From Pseudoxanthomonas sp. PXM02 (lineage in GTDB: Bacteria > Pseudomonadota > Gammaproteobacteria > Xanthomonadales > Xanthomonadaceae), in NCBI RefSeq assembly GCF_014851805.1, contig NZ_JACVAK010000005.1, positions 124,001-188,000 of the forward strand: a stretch of 64,000 bases of DNA. Reading direction: 5' to 3'. The notes beneath the pieces were generated by a model. That model did no database searches. It was not told the DNA's origin and saw only the letters and a program-made list of their open reading frames with translations. Shown here in pieces: positions 48,642 to 57,707 of this stretch (position 1 is the first letter of the stretch; each line of letters starts with the position of its first letter). Position numbers and translations under genes: made by a program.

Positions 48642-49259
48642 ATGAAGACATTGAAGATCGCGGCCGTGGCGGCATTGCTCGTCTGGGCCATCGCATCAAC
48701 CGTGCCGGCCAAGGCGCAGACCGTGGGCTACAACGTCCGTACCGGGGATGTATGGGTCGACACGCGGCTCGGCGAGATCAACGATTACGGACGGCGGTAC
48801 CACGATCCGTTCGTGTCGGAGATGACCGGCCACTACGGCGCCCCGCGTTCACTCGTCCTTGACCTGCTGGACCGTCGGGGCTGGGCACCGGCGGATGTGT
48901 ACTTCGCTTGTGCCATCGCGCGTGCGCTGGGGATTCCCTGTCTAGACGTGGTGAATCGCTATGAGCGGAATCCCGGACAGGGCTGGGGCAACCTGGCAAA
49001 GCAGATGGGAATCAAGCCCGGTTCGCCGGCTTTCCATGCACTGAAGAATGGTGCGGTGGGCACCTATGACCGGTGGGGCTATCCGATCCGCATCGATCAG
49101 CGCGTCAGCGTCGACTGGGCGCAGCACGGGCCAGGCCGCGGCAAGTCTTCTTCGCCGGGCCAGGGCGGCAAACCTGACCACGCAGGCCACGCGGGTAAAG
49201 GCAACGGCAACAAAGGCAATGGGAAGGGCAACAACGGCAAGGCCAACGGTCGCGATTGA
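48642..49259 (+). CDS. Exported protein with Gly/Lys/Asn-rich tail
   Basis: A 205-residue protein I cannot assign. ATG 48642 has AGGAAG upstream. The signal peptide is MKTLKIAAVAALLVWAIASTVPAKA. The central part (about 28-165) has DVWVDTRLGEINDYGRRY, VYFACAIARALGIPCLDVV and NLAKQMGIKPGSPAFHALKN, mostly helical with two cysteines. The last about 40 residues are GKGNGNKGNGKGNNGKANGR-like, strongly basic and disordered, as in proteins that bind nucleic acid, polysaccharide or the cell surface. It stands alone on the plus strand and ends at a bidirectional terminator. Function unknown. Confidence 0.75.
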   Translation: MKTLKIAAVAALLVWAIASTVPAKAQTVGYNVRTGDVWVDTRLGEINDYGRRYHDPFVSEMTGHYGAPRSLVLDLLDRRGWAPADVYFACAIARALGIPCLDVVNRYERNPGQGWGNLAKQMGIKPGSPAFHALKNGAVGTYDRWGYPIRIDQRVSVDWAQHGPGRGKSSSPGQGGKPDHAGHAGKGNGNKGNGKGNNGKANGRD

Positions 49260-49283
49260 GCGATCTTTCCAACGCCGTAAAGA

Positions 49284-49309
49284 GAACGGCCTCCGCAAGG
49301 AGGCCGTTC
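49284..49309. terminator. Bidirectional terminator
   Basis: A perfect 11-bp stem (GAACGGCCTCC with its complement) and GCAA loop between convergent genes. On the minus strand TCTTTAC follows; on the plus strand GCATTCTTGT follows. Confidence 0.75.
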
Positions 49310-49344
49310 GCATTCTTGTAAACGTATTTCCGGTGGGCGCTGCT

Positions 49345-49935
49345 TCAGGCCGACAGCGCTTCCAGCGTCTTGAACACTTGCGGCACGGCCATCGCCGGCG
49401 TGCCGCCGTTGACGGACACCGCACGCAGGCCGTGCTGGTAGCTTTGCCAGATCATCTCGTCGGCGTGCTGGATGTCGACGCCGCGGAATTCGCCGGCGCC
49501 CATGCCGCGACTCAGTTCGAGACGCACCGGTTCGCGCATGCGGCGCAGGGCGGAATTCATTTCGGCTTCGACCGCCGGCGACCAGCGTGCCGACACGCTC
49601 CACAGGGCGGGGAAGGCGATGAAGTTGGCGGCGTCTTCGCGTGCCGTCCAGAAATAGAAATCGAGGATGCGCTGCGCATGCGTCGATCCCTGGGGACGTT
49701 CCACCATCGGTGCCTTGCGCGCGGTGTAGTCGCGGATCAGCAGCGTGGCGATGATGTCGGCCTTGGTTTCGAAGTGCAGGATCACACCGCGGGCGCTGAG
49801 TCCCGTTTCCTCGCCCAGGTCCATCAGCGTGGTCTGGTCGAATCCTTTGGTGAAGAAGAGCCGGCGTGCGGCGGCGAGCACGGCCTCCCGCGTTTCCTGA
49901 CTGGTGCGTCGCTTGTGGGTCGGGCTGTGGTTCAC
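49345..49935 (-). CDS. TetR-family transcriptional regulator
   Basis: A 196-residue repressor-type protein. I start it at GTG 49935 (then NHSPTHKRRTSQETR), since AAGGAG stands seven nt upstream; longer in-frame starts lack such a site. The N-terminal helix-turn-helix is clear (AAARRLFFTKGFDQTTLMDL, GLSARGVILHFETKADII). The C-terminal ligand domain has no recognisable family. No gene lies divergently beside it, so its target is not evident from context; fliR is 200 bp upstream on the same strand. Confidence 0.88.
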   Translation of the reverse strand: MNHSPTHKRRTSQETREAVLAAARRLFFTKGFDQTTLMDLGEETGLSARGVILHFETKADIIATLLIRDYTARKAPMVERPQGSTHAQRILDFYFWTAREDAANFIAFPALWSVSARWSPAVEAEMNSALRRMREPVRLELSRGMGAGEFRGVDIQHADEMIWQSYQHGLRAVSVNGGTPAMAVPQVFKTLEALSA

Positions 49936-50147
49936 AGGCAATCTCCTTTTCGCGGGGGGAGCGCCACTGCGTCGGGCTGGATCAGCTCCAGTCCGTGCGC
50001 AGGCGTATGTTGCAGCTCCCTCGTCCCCATTCTGCACAAATTCATGCATTTAGTGGAACAGGGAACGCAAACGCGATGTGAAAGCGACACGCGATGCCCG
50101 CCAACTGTGCGTTTCAGCACTGTTTTACAAAGGTAACCACGATTTCT

Positions 50148-50939
50148 TTATGCGGTGAGTTGCCGCGCCGCATCAAAGGAAAGGTCAAAAACGCGCTGCA
50201 CGGGAGGACCCAGTTCACCCGCCAGCAACGCCAGCAGGAACAGGCCCAGCAGCAGCGCAGTGGGCAGGCCGAGCTGGATGGGGTTCAGTGCGGGCGCGGC
50301 GCGGCCGAGCACGCCGAACGCCAGGTTCACGGCCAGCATCGCCACCATCACCGGCAAGGCTAGGCCCACGGCCGCGCGCAGGATGTGGGTGAACAGCATC
50401 GGCGCGACTTCCAGCATCTGTTGCACATCGGGCAGCGCGGTGCCGATCGGCAAGGAGCGATAGCTGTCCACCAGCAGCGACACCAGCGCAAGGTGGCCGT
50501 TGACGGTGAAGAACAGCAGGCCGAACGCCAGGTAGAACCACTGGCCGACCACGCCCGAGTTCACGCCACGCAGTGGATCCGACATCTGCGCAAACGCCAG
50601 GCCCGTGCCTTGCGAGATCAGTTCACCGGCCATCGCGCCGGCTTCGAACGCGAGCCGCAGCATGAAGCCCATGCTGGCGCCGACGGCGAGTTCGCGCGCC
50701 ACGTTGAGCACGGTGCTGGCATCGAAGGCGATGCGGTCGGGCGTGCCCGGCAGCAACGGTGCCAGCGCCATCGCCAGCGCGCCTGCGATGATGACGCGCA
50801 CACGCACCGATACCGCGCGCGTGCCGATCAGCGGTGCCGCCATCAACAGCGCGCCGGTACGCAGCATCGTCCACAGGATGGCGTTGATCATGCCGAAGGC
50901 CTGCTGGCCATCGATCACCATCTGGGTGGCGGCATCCAT
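50148..50939 (-). CDS. fliR: Flagellar export gate protein FliR
   Basis: A 263-residue inner-membrane protein with six TM segments; the order PLIGTRAVSVRVRVIIAGAL, GASMGFMLRLAFEAGAMAGE, FAQMSDPLRGVNSGVVGQWF is typical. With FliP and FliQ it forms the entrance pore of the flagellar type III export apparatus. It closes the fliL-M-N-O-P-Q-R operon. The 212 bp up to the TetR start hold nothing that I recognise beyond a low-G+C stretch. Confidence 0.96.
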   Translation of the reverse strand: MDAATQMVIDGQQAFGMINAILWTMLRTGALLMAAPLIGTRAVSVRVRVIIAGALAMALAPLLPGTPDRIAFDASTVLNVARELAVGASMGFMLRLAFEAGAMAGELISQGTGLAFAQMSDPLRGVNSGVVGQWFYLAFGLLFFTVNGHLALVSLLVDSYRSLPIGTALPDVQQMLEVAPMLFTHILRAAVGLALPVMVAMLAVNLAFGVLGRAAPALNPIQLGLPTALLLGLFLLALLAGELGPPVQRVFDLSFDAARQLTA

Positions 50940-50957
50940 CGCGTCGTATCCGCTGCG

Positions 50958-51227
50958 TCAGCCGATCAGGTGCGGCAGGCGCTGGAACAGCGTGGTGGTG
51001 TACTCCACGAGTACGCCGAGCAGGTAGCTGCCGGTGGCGAACAACGCGGCCGTCAGCGCGATGGCCTTGGCGACGAAGGCGATGGTGGGTTCGTTGAGCT
51101 GCGTCGCGGCCTGGATCACGCCGATGACCACACCGACGACGAGGACGACCAGCAGCAGCGGACCTCCGACCCAGAGCGCGATCTCCAGGCCACCGCGAAG
51201 TTCGGTGAGGGCGGTTTCGGGACTCAT
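50958..51227 (-). CDS. fliQ: Flagellar export gate protein FliQ
   Basis: An 89-residue protein with two TM hairpin helices (GPLLLVVLVVGVVIGVIQAATQ and IALTAALFATGSYLLGVLVE). Normal length. It packs around FliP in the export pore. It is ten nt from fliP and 18 nt from fliR. Confidence 0.96.
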   Translation of the reverse strand: MSPETALTELRGGLEIALWVGGPLLLVVLVVGVVIGVIQAATQLNEPTIAFVAKAIALTAALFATGSYLLGVLVEYTTTLFQRLPHLIG

Positions 51228-51237
51228 CGTGGGCTCC

Positions 51238-52053
51238 TCAGACGCCGTTGAAGCTGGCGGCGAGCGAGCCGACGATCAGCACCCAGCCGTCGACCAGCAC
51301 GAACAGCAGGATCTTGAACGGTGCGGACACCAGCATCGGCGACAGCATCATCATGCCCATCGACATCAGCACGCTGGCCACGACCAGGTCGATGATCACG
51401 AACGGGATGAAGATCAGGAAGCCGATCTCGAACGCGGTCTTCAGTTCGCTGGTGATGAACGAGGCGACGACGATCGGGAACGGCACGTCGGCCGGACCCG
51501 TGTAGCTGGTGTGGCCCGCCAGGCCGGCGAAGGTCATCAGATCGGTTTCGCGGACCTGCGCCAGCATGAAGTCGCGCAGCGGGCCGGTGGTCAGCGTCCA
51601 CGCGGTGGAGAAATCGATCTGGCCGTTGAGGTAGGGCGCCATGCCCTGTGCCCAGGCTTTTTCGCCGACCGGCATCATCACCAGCATGGTGAGGAACAAG
51701 GCCAGGCCCACCAGCACCTGGTTGGACGGCGTCTGGCCGGTGCCCAGTGCCTGGCGCAGCAGGCCCAGCACGATGATGATGCGGGTGAAGGCGGTCATCG
51801 CCAGCAGCGCGGACGGGATCAGCGTGATCGCCGTCATCAGCAGCAACGTCTGCAGCGGCAGGCTGACGGTGTTGTCGCCGACCTGGCCGACGTTGACGTT
51901 CGGCAGCGTCGGCAGTGCGGGCGCCGTCGGTGCGGCAGGCGCAGCCGGTGTGGCAGCCGGCGCAGCGGCAGGCGTGGTGGTGGCCTGCGCGAACGCCAGC
52001 GTCGGCGCGGCCAGCCACAGCAGGCAGATCAGGGAGAGGATGAAGCGACGCAT
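51238..52053 (-). CDS. fliP: Flagellar export gate protein FliP
   Basis: A 271-residue membrane protein with a cleavable signal peptide ([22 protein letters not shown]) and an Ala/Pro/Thr-rich linker before the core. Core motifs [40 protein letters not shown] and [16 protein letters not shown] are present. Five copies form the main ring of the export pore. The linker makes it a little longer than the enteric protein. It follows fliO directly. Confidence 0.96.
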   Translation of the reverse strand: MRRFILSLICLLWLAAPTLAFAQATTTPAAAPAATPAAPAAPTAPALPTLPNVNVGQVGDNTVSLPLQTLLLMTAITLIPSALLAMTAFTRIIIVLGLLRQALGTGQTPSNQVLVGLALFLTMLVMMPVGEKAWAQGMAPYLNGQIDFSTAWTLTTGPLRDFMLAQVRETDLMTFAGLAGHTSYTGPADVPFPIVVASFITSELKTAFEIGFLIFIPFVIIDLVVASVLMSMGMMMLSPMLVSAPFKILLFVLVDGWVLIVGSLAASFNGV

Positions 52054-52054
52054 C

Positions 52055-52447
52055 TCAGGACTCTTTACGCAGGCGCTTGGCCAGCAGTTCGGCGAAGTTG
52101 GGCATCGTCGGCGCGGGCGCGACGACCAGGGGTTCGGGCAGCGTGTGCAGCGTGGTGATGCCGCCGGCGCTCACGCCGATCAGCAGTTGTTCCTTGCCGA
52201 CTTCGATCACCATCACGCGCTCCTTGGCGCCGACCGACAGCATGGACACCACGCGCAGCTGTTCGCTGGGGCGGATGCCGAGGCCGGCGCCGGGCATGCG
52301 CTTCAGCAGCCAGGCCAGGCCGAGGATCAGGCCCAGTACCAGGATCAGGCCGACCAGCGCACCGCCGATGCCGGGCGTGGATGGCGCGTGCTGTCCGATC
52401 TTCTGGGCGGGAGCGGCCGCGGTGGCGAGCAGGGCGAAGGCGTGCAT
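52055..52447 (-). CDS. fliO: Flagellar assembly protein FliO
   Basis: A 130-residue protein with one TM segment ([21 protein letters not shown], about 28-48) followed by [20 protein letters not shown] and a small cytoplasmic domain ([20 protein letters not shown]). FliO helps FliP assemble. It is the least conserved member of the operon, but the position between fliN and fliP makes the call firm. Confidence 0.92.
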   Translation of the reverse strand: MHAFALLATAAAPAQKIGQHAPSTPGIGGALVGLILVLGLILGLAWLLKRMPGAGLGIRPSEQLRVVSMLSVGAKERVMVIEVGKEQLLIGVSAGGITTLHTLPEPLVVAPAPTMPNFAELLAKRLRKES

Positions 52448-52457
52448 GGCGATCGGC

Positions 52458-52805
52458 TCAGCGCAGGCGACGGATGCGTTCGCTGGGGCTGACCACGTCG
52501 GTCAGGCGCACGCCGAAGCGGTCGTTGACCACCACGACTTCGCCGTGCGCGATCAGCGTGCCGTTGACGAATACGTCGAGCGGTTCGCCGGCGCCGCGCT
52601 CCAGTTCCACCACCGAGCCCTGGTTGAGCTGCAGCAGATTGCGGATCGGCATGCGGGTGCGGCCGACTTCAAGCGACAGCGTCACCGGCACGTCGAGGAT
52701 GACGTCCAGGCTCATGTCGGCGTCGTGCGCGGCATGCGCCTCGCTGGTGGCGAGCTCGGTGTCGCCGAAGGCGGTGGCGAGGGCTTCTTCGTTCTCGGGA
52801 ATCAT
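52458..52805 (-). CDS. fliN: Flagellar motor switch protein FliN
   Basis: A 115-residue protein with a short acidic N-terminus and the SpoA domain: LDVPVTLSLEVGRTRMPIRN, GSVVELERGAGEPLDVFVNG, GEVVVVNDRFGVRLTDV. It forms the lower C-ring and binds FliH. It overlaps fliM by four nt. Confidence 0.96.
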   Translation of the reverse strand: MIPENEEALATAFGDTELATSEAHAAHDADMSLDVILDVPVTLSLEVGRTRMPIRNLLQLNQGSVVELERGAGEPLDVFVNGTLIAHGEVVVVNDRFGVRLTDVVSPSERIRRLR

Positions 52806-53842
52806 GGCGTGGCGTCCTGGAAGGCGACGGGTGCAAGGGCGTGGCGGGCGGGAGCGGACGGGTGGCGGCTGCCGGGCGGGTGATGGGCGGTGATCTTCAC
52901 GGCGTTCCGGCCGTTGGAGATGCCGAACTCGCCGCTGAACACCGGCACCTGTTCGACACAGACCGGCACCGACTTGGGCAGGTCGATCGGCAGGATGTCG
53001 CCGACCTTGAGGCGGGTCAGTTCGCGCAGGTTGATGCGCTTCTCGGCCAGTACGCTGGAAACGGTGACTTCGGCGGTGCGCAGCTGCTCGTGCATGGTGA
53101 CGCGGAAGCTGTCGTCGTCATGCACGCGGTCGGACTGGATGCCGGCGTCGAGCAGTTCGCGGATCGGCTCCAGCATCGAATAGGGCAGGGTGACGTGCAG
53201 GTCGCCGCCACCGCCGTCCAGCTCCACGTGGAAGCGGCTGACGACCACGTACTCGCGCGGGCTGACGATGTTGGCGAAATGCGGATTCACTTCGCTGGTG
53301 ATGTATTCGAAGTCCACCGGCATCACCGGCGCCCAGGCGTCGACCAGGTCGGCGAAGGTCTGCTTCAGCAGCAACTGGATCACGCGCATCTCGGTAGCGG
53401 TGAACTCGCGGCCTTCGATCTTGGCCGGGTAGCGGCCGTCGCCACCGAAGAAGTTGTCCACCATGGTGAACACCAGCTTCGGTTCGAACACGATCAGGCC
53501 CACGCCGCGCAGCGGCTTGAACTTGACCAGGTTGAGGTTGGTGGGCACGTACAGCGAATGCAGGTAGTCGCTGAACTTGATGGTCTCGATGCCGCGCACC
53601 GACAGTTCGGCCGAGCGGCGCAGCAGGTTGAACAGGCCGATGCGCCACGTGCGCACGAAGCGCTCGTTGATCATCTCCAGCGTCGGCAGCCGTCCGCGCA
53701 CGATGCGGTCCTGGCTGGCGAAATCGTAGGTCCGCGCGACGGTCGGGTCGTGCGGCGGCTCCTCGGTCTCGATCGCGCCGGAATCGACGCCGTTGAGCAG
53801 GGCGTCGATCTCGTCTTGCGACAGCAGGTCACTGGTCATCAT
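52802..53842 (-). CDS. fliM: Flagellar motor switch protein FliM
   Basis: A 346-residue C-ring protein. The N-terminal CheY-P-binding motif reads SDLLSQDEIDALLNGV. The middle domain binds FliG (GGDGRYPAKIEGREFTATEM) and the C-terminal SpoA domain is FliN-like (LTRLKVGDILPIDLPKSVPV). Two adjacent ATG codons (53842, 53839) are possible starts. The last about 25 residues are Pro/His-rich and longer than in E. coli. Confidence 0.97.
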   Translation of the reverse strand: MMTSDLLSQDEIDALLNGVDSGAIETEEPPHDPTVARTYDFASQDRIVRGRLPTLEMINERFVRTWRIGLFNLLRRSAELSVRGIETIKFSDYLHSLYVPTNLNLVKFKPLRGVGLIVFEPKLVFTMVDNFFGGDGRYPAKIEGREFTATEMRVIQLLLKQTFADLVDAWAPVMPVDFEYITSEVNPHFANIVSPREYVVVSRFHVELDGGGGDLHVTLPYSMLEPIRELLDAGIQSDRVHDDDSFRVTMHEQLRTAEVTVSSVLAEKRINLRELTRLKVGDILPIDLPKSVPVCVEQVPVFSGEFGISNGRNAVKITAHHPPGSRHPSAPARHALAPVAFQDATP

Positions 53843-53857
53843 GGCGGCGGGGTTCCG

Positions 53858-54385
53858 TCACTGCATCACGAAGCTGGTGAACAGGAGCGACTCGGCGCTG
53901 GGCTTGCCGGTTTCGGCCACCAGCAACGCCTTCACTTCGCCGAGGGCGGCGTTCTGCAGGCGCTCCTTGCCCTCGCGCGACATCAGGCCGGCGGCATCCT
54001 GCTGGGCGAACAGCATCAGCAGGCGCGCGCGGATCGCCGGCGCGTGCAGTTCGATGGCCTTCAGCGACTCGGGGTCGCGGGTCATCAGCTGCACTTCCAC
54101 CTGCAGGTAGCGCGCGCCGCCGGTCTCACCGACCAGGTTGACGACGAAAGGCGGTTCCAGCGCGAAGTACTGGGCCGGTGCCGGCACTTCGCCGGGCTTC
54201 TTCGCGGCGGGGGCTTCGGCCTTCTCTTCCTTCGCACCGTGGCTGGTGAAGTACCAGGCACCGCCACCGGCGGCGCCGGCGGCAATGACGGCCACCAGAC
54301 CGATGGTCAGCATCGACTTGCCGCCCTTGGGCTTGTCGCCCTTGTCGGACTTGGACTTGCTTGCGTTCTTGTCGGCGGCTGCCAC
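53858..54385 (-). CDS. fliL: Flagellar basal-body protein FliL
   Basis: A 175-residue protein starting at GTG 54385, with AGGAG ten nt upstream. A Lys-rich cytoplasmic N-terminus, one TM segment (SMLTIGLVAVIAAGAAGGGAWYF, about 24-46) and a periplasmic stomatin-like domain (PPFVVNLVGETGGARYLQVE, LEDE-type ending replaced by LLFTSFVMQ) are seen. It surrounds stator units and supports swarming torque. It heads the operon fliL-R; a sigma-54 promoter is about 35-50 bp upstream. Confidence 0.94.
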   Translation of the reverse strand: MAAADKNASKSKSDKGDKPKGGKSMLTIGLVAVIAAGAAGGGAWYFTSHGAKEEKAEAPAAKKPGEVPAPAQYFALEPPFVVNLVGETGGARYLQVEVQLMTRDPESLKAIELHAPAIRARLLMLFAQQDAAGLMSREGKERLQNAALGEVKALLVAETGKPSAESLLFTSFVMQ

Positions 54386-54419
54386 GGCGGTGGATCTCCT
54401 GAGGGGTCAGCCCAGGTGA

Positions 54420-54437
54420 TGCAAGCGGTGTGCCGTG
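54420..54437 (-). promoter_or_regulatory. Sigma-54 promoter of the fliL-R operon
   Basis: Minus strand reads ACGGCACACCGCTTGCA, with GG and GC doublets ten nt apart and the core GGCAC / TTGCA intact, about 35-50 bp before fliL. Confidence 0.7.
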
Positions 54438-54491
54438 ATGGACGGGGAAGGCCGACGGAGTTTTGACGGGACGTCAGCCGAGACGGTTTTC

Positions 54492-54594
54492 GGTGTGGGA
54501 GCGACGTAAGTCGCGATAGCCGTCACGCATCGCCTGGTCTCCGATGCGCCCGGCCACCCGGAGACGGCGTTCGCGACTTACGTCGCTCCCACAA
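54492..54594. repeat. Inverted pair of REP elements
   Basis: GTGTGGGAGCGACGTAAGTCGCGA at 54492-54515 and its reverse complement at 54571-54594, 55 bp apart, lie between fliK and the fliL promoter. They are the same element as the cluster at 30007-30149, and the pair could fold into a long stem ending the fliK transcript. Confidence 0.8.
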
Positions 54595-54618
54595 TCGGGT
54601 CCACCGGCAGGTGAACCA

Positions 54619-55839
54619 TCAGGCGTACGCGTCCACCAGTCCGCGCGCCGTCATGCGGACGCTGCGCGGTGCTTCGGAGGCGGGTTCTCCTGCGTCGCCG
54701 CTGCCGTCACCGGCGTGCGAGCCACCGCCCTGCGAGGGCGGGGCGTGCTGCTGGCCCACGTCGGCGTGGGCGAGCTGGAAGCCGTGCTGGCCCAGCATGT
54801 CGCGCAGGCGGGGCAGGCTGCTTTCCAGGGCCTGGCGGACGTCGGCCTGGGCGCTGGCGAAGTCCGCATGCACGCGGTCGCCCTCCAGGCGCAGGCGAAT
54901 CTCGACCGTGCCCAGCTCGTTCGGGGTGACCTTGATGTGGGCGTGGCCGATCTTCTGGTCGGCCATCCAGCGCACGGCATCGCCGATGTCTTCGTCGAAG
55001 TGGCCACCCTGCAGGTCGGCGCTGGGCGCTTCCATCGCGTTGACGGTTTCGGTGCGCGACAGGCCGAGCGATCCGTTCGATGCGCCCACGCCTGCCAGCA
55101 CGTTGGTCGTCGGGGCCGCGTCGCCGTCCTCGTTGCGGAAGGCATCGACGAGGTCGCGGCCCAGGTTGATCGCGTCCGGCACCGCGGCCGCCACTTGCCC
55201 GGAGGCCAGGTGCGCGGCGAACGACAGCAGGTTCTGCAGTGGCGCCTTGCTGTCGCTTGCGGCCGCGGCTGCAGTCGGCAGGGACGATGTCGCGTCTGTC
55301 GTGGCGGGCTGGGCGGCGTCGCCGGCCTCCGGAGAGGCGATGGCCGGGGCGGCGCCGAGGGCGCCGGGCAGCGCCGACAGGGCGGCGCGAGCGCCGGACA
55401 GCAGAGCATCGGGCGTGGCGGTGCCGGCGGCGGGCTGGGCGCCACCGAGAAGCGGATTGCCGAGCGGATCGGTCAGTGCGGGGGCTGTGGCGTCGGTGGG
55501 CAGCGCCGCGAGGATCGGCGGCAGTTCCAGCAGGGTCGGTGGCGCGGCAGGGGCGGCGTCAGTGTCTTCCGGCTTGTCGTCGTCGCCTTTCGTACGCGTG
55601 GTGTCGTCCTGCTTGCGCGCGGCGGTGTCGGCGCGCTGCCTGACGGGTTCCTTGGCCCCGTTGGCGCGCGTCTCGGGCGTCCGTGGTGCGTCATCGCGCT
55701 TCGCAGGACGGCGGACCATGTCGTCGAACGCCGGCTTCTTCGCTGCGGAGGCGTCGTCGTTGGCCGCGACGCCGCTGCCGGACGGCGCGGACGCGGGAGC
55801 CTTGGTGGCGAAGGACAGCGCGGACGTCGGTGACGGCAT
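54619..55839 (-). CDS. fliK: Flagellar hook-length control protein FliK
   Basis: A 406-residue exported ruler. The N-terminal two thirds are Ala/Asp/Pro-rich and of low complexity. The C-terminal domain (about 275-375) is the conserved substrate-switch domain: WMADQKIGHAHIKVTPNELG, VEIRLRLEGDRVHADFAS, RQALESSLPRLRDMLGQHGF. It measures hook length and triggers FlhB to change export class. Its start overlaps the fliJ stop by one nt (TGATG). Confidence 0.93.
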   Translation of the reverse strand: MPSPTSALSFATKAPASAPSGSGVAANDDASAAKKPAFDDMVRRPAKRDDAPRTPETRANGAKEPVRQRADTAARKQDDTTRTKGDDDKPEDTDAAPAAPPTLLELPPILAALPTDATAPALTDPLGNPLLGGAQPAAGTATPDALLSGARAALSALPGALGAAPAIASPEAGDAAQPATTDATSSLPTAAAAASDSKAPLQNLLSFAAHLASGQVAAAVPDAINLGRDLVDAFRNEDGDAAPTTNVLAGVGASNGSLGLSRTETVNAMEAPSADLQGGHFDEDIGDAVRWMADQKIGHAHIKVTPNELGTVEIRLRLEGDRVHADFASAQADVRQALESSLPRLRDMLGQHGFQLAHADVGQQHAPPSQGGGSHAGDGSGDAGEPASEAPRSVRMTARGLVDAYA

Positions 55840-56291
55840 CAGGCGTCCTCGTTCTCGCGAGCGGTGGCGGCCAGGCGTGCGCGGCGCGCGCCCACGTCGT
55901 CCATCTCGCGCTGGTCGCGGCGGTCGACGATCAGTTTTTCCTGCACGCGGTAGCTGGCGGCCAGCTGTTCCAGCACCTGCTTGTCGCGGCTGGCCAGCAG
56001 CAGACGGTCGCGTTCGATGTCCACGCTGGCGCGGCTGCGGTCGACGTTCTGCAGCTGCTGCTTGAGCGCCTGGTCGATGCGCTCGAGGAAGGCGCGGCGA
56101 TTGGCCAGCTGCGCCGGGCTGGTCGCGGCCATCTGGCTGTTGGCGTAGTCCTCGGCGTACTGGCGCAGTTCCTCCAGGCGGGATTCGTGCTGCGCCAGCG
56201 TGTTCTGGCGCTCGGCCAGGTCGCGGGCGACGGAATCCTCGTGCTCCTGCGCGCGGCGCAGCAGGGGATCGATTCGGCGGGACTGCATCAT
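55839..56291 (-). CDS. fliJ: Flagellar export chaperone FliJ
   Basis: A 150-residue, highly charged coiled-coil protein (DSVARDLAERQNTLAQHESR, ERIDQALKQQLQNVDRSRAS). It is the stalk-like partner of the FliI ATPase. Two adjacent ATG codons (56291, 56288) could start it. It lies 18 nt after fliI. Confidence 0.93.
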   Translation of the reverse strand: MMQSRRIDPLLRRAQEHEDSVARDLAERQNTLAQHESRLEELRQYAEDYANSQMAATSPAQLANRRAFLERIDQALKQQLQNVDRSRASVDIERDRLLLASRDKQVLEQLAASYRVQEKLIVDRRDQREMDDVGARRARLAATARENEDA

Positions 56292-56309
56292 CGTGGGGGT
56301 TCCTTGGCG

Positions 56310-57707
56310 TTACTGCAGGCCGGGCGGCAGGGGAATGCCGGCGGCGAGGTTGCGTTGGATCAGGGATTCCAGGGCGGCGCGGCTGCTCGGCAGGTCGGCG
56401 GCGTGCGCCACGTCCTGGCCGAGGAACTCGACGATCTCCGGCCAGCGTTCCAGTGCCTCGTCCACGGTCGGATCGTTGCCGCGCTGGTAGGCGCCGATGG
56501 CGATCAGGTCGCGGTTGCTGTTGTAGGCCGACAGCAGGCGCTTGAGCTTGCGGATGCGGTCGCGCCAGGTCTCGTCGGCGATTTCGGTGACCACGCGGCT
56601 GACCGACGACTCCACGTCGATCGCCGGATACAGGCCGGCGTCGGCGACGCGGCGCGACAGCAGGATGTGGCCGTCGAGGATCGCGCGCGCGGCATCAGCG
56701 ATCGGATCCTGCGGATCGTCGCCTTCGGTCAGCACGGTGTAGAACGCGGTGATCGAACCACGACCCTTGGCACCGTTGCCCGCGCGTTCAACCAGCGCCG
56801 GCAGGCGCGCGAACACGGAAGGCGGATAACCGCGCGTGGTGGGCGGCTCGCCGACCGACAGGCCGATCTCGCGCTGCGCCTGGGCGAAGCGGGTCAGCGA
56901 GTCCATCAGCAGCAGCACGTTGAGGCCCTGGTCGCGGAACCATTCGGCGATCGCGGTCGCGCGGTACGCGCCCTGCAAGCGCGCCAGCGGCGGACGGTCG
57001 GCGGGACTGGCCACGACGACGGCACGCGCCAGGCCGGCGGGACCCAGCGTGGTCTCCACGAAGTCGCGGACTTCGCGACCACGTTCACCGATCAGGCCCA
57101 CGACGATGACGTCCGCGGCGGTGTACTTGGTCATCATGCCCAGCAGCGTGGACTTGCCGACGCCGGAGCCGGCGAACAGGCCGACGCGCTGGCCGCGGCC
57201 GATCGGCAGCAGCGCGTTGATCGCGCGCACGCCGACATCGAGCGGCTGGGTGATGGGTTCACGCGACAGCGGATTGATAGCCACGCCGGCCAGACTGACG
57301 CTGCCTTCGGCGCGGATCGGGCCGCGGCCGTCGAGCGGGATGCCATCGCTGTCGATGACGCGGCCGAGCAGGCCTTCGCCGACTTCCACGCCGCCGCGGC
57401 GACGCGACGGCACCACGCGCGCGTTCGGCAGCAGGCCGTGCAGTTCGGCGCTGGGCATCAGATAGGTACGTTCGCCCGAGAAGCCGACGACTTCGGCATC
57501 GACCCAGCCGCCGTCGACGACTTCGACCTTGCAGGTCGCGCCCATCGGCGCTTCGCAGCCGATCGCTTCCAGGGTCAGGCCGACGGCGCGGCGCAGGATG
57601 CCTTCACGGATCAGGCCGCGGCCGCCCAGTTCGGGATTGATCTGCGACAGCCGCGCCGACAGGCGCAGGTCGCGTGCAGTGAGCCACTCGAGCGGCTGTG
57701 CACTCAT
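56310..57707 (-). CDS. fliI: Flagellar export ATPase FliI
   Basis: A 465-residue F1-beta-like ATPase. Walker A is FAGSGVGKSTLLG, Walker B NVLLLMDSLTRFA, and the catalytic GERGREVRDFVE stretch is present, as is the type III ATPase motif RGYPPSVFARLPALVERAG. It powers release of chaperones and early export. It overlaps fliH by four nt. Confidence 0.97.
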   Translation of the reverse strand: MSAQPLEWLTARDLRLSARLSQINPELGGRGLIREGILRRAVGLTLEAIGCEAPMGATCKVEVVDGGWVDAEVVGFSGERTYLMPSAELHGLLPNARVVPSRRRGGVEVGEGLLGRVIDSDGIPLDGRGPIRAEGSVSLAGVAINPLSREPITQPLDVGVRAINALLPIGRGQRVGLFAGSGVGKSTLLGMMTKYTAADVIVVGLIGERGREVRDFVETTLGPAGLARAVVVASPADRPPLARLQGAYRATAIAEWFRDQGLNVLLLMDSLTRFAQAQREIGLSVGEPPTTRGYPPSVFARLPALVERAGNGAKGRGSITAFYTVLTEGDDPQDPIADAARAILDGHILLSRRVADAGLYPAIDVESSVSRVVTEIADETWRDRIRKLKRLLSAYNSNRDLIAIGAYQRGNDPTVDEALERWPEIVEFLGQDVAHAADLPSSRAALESLIQRNLAAGIPLPPGLQ

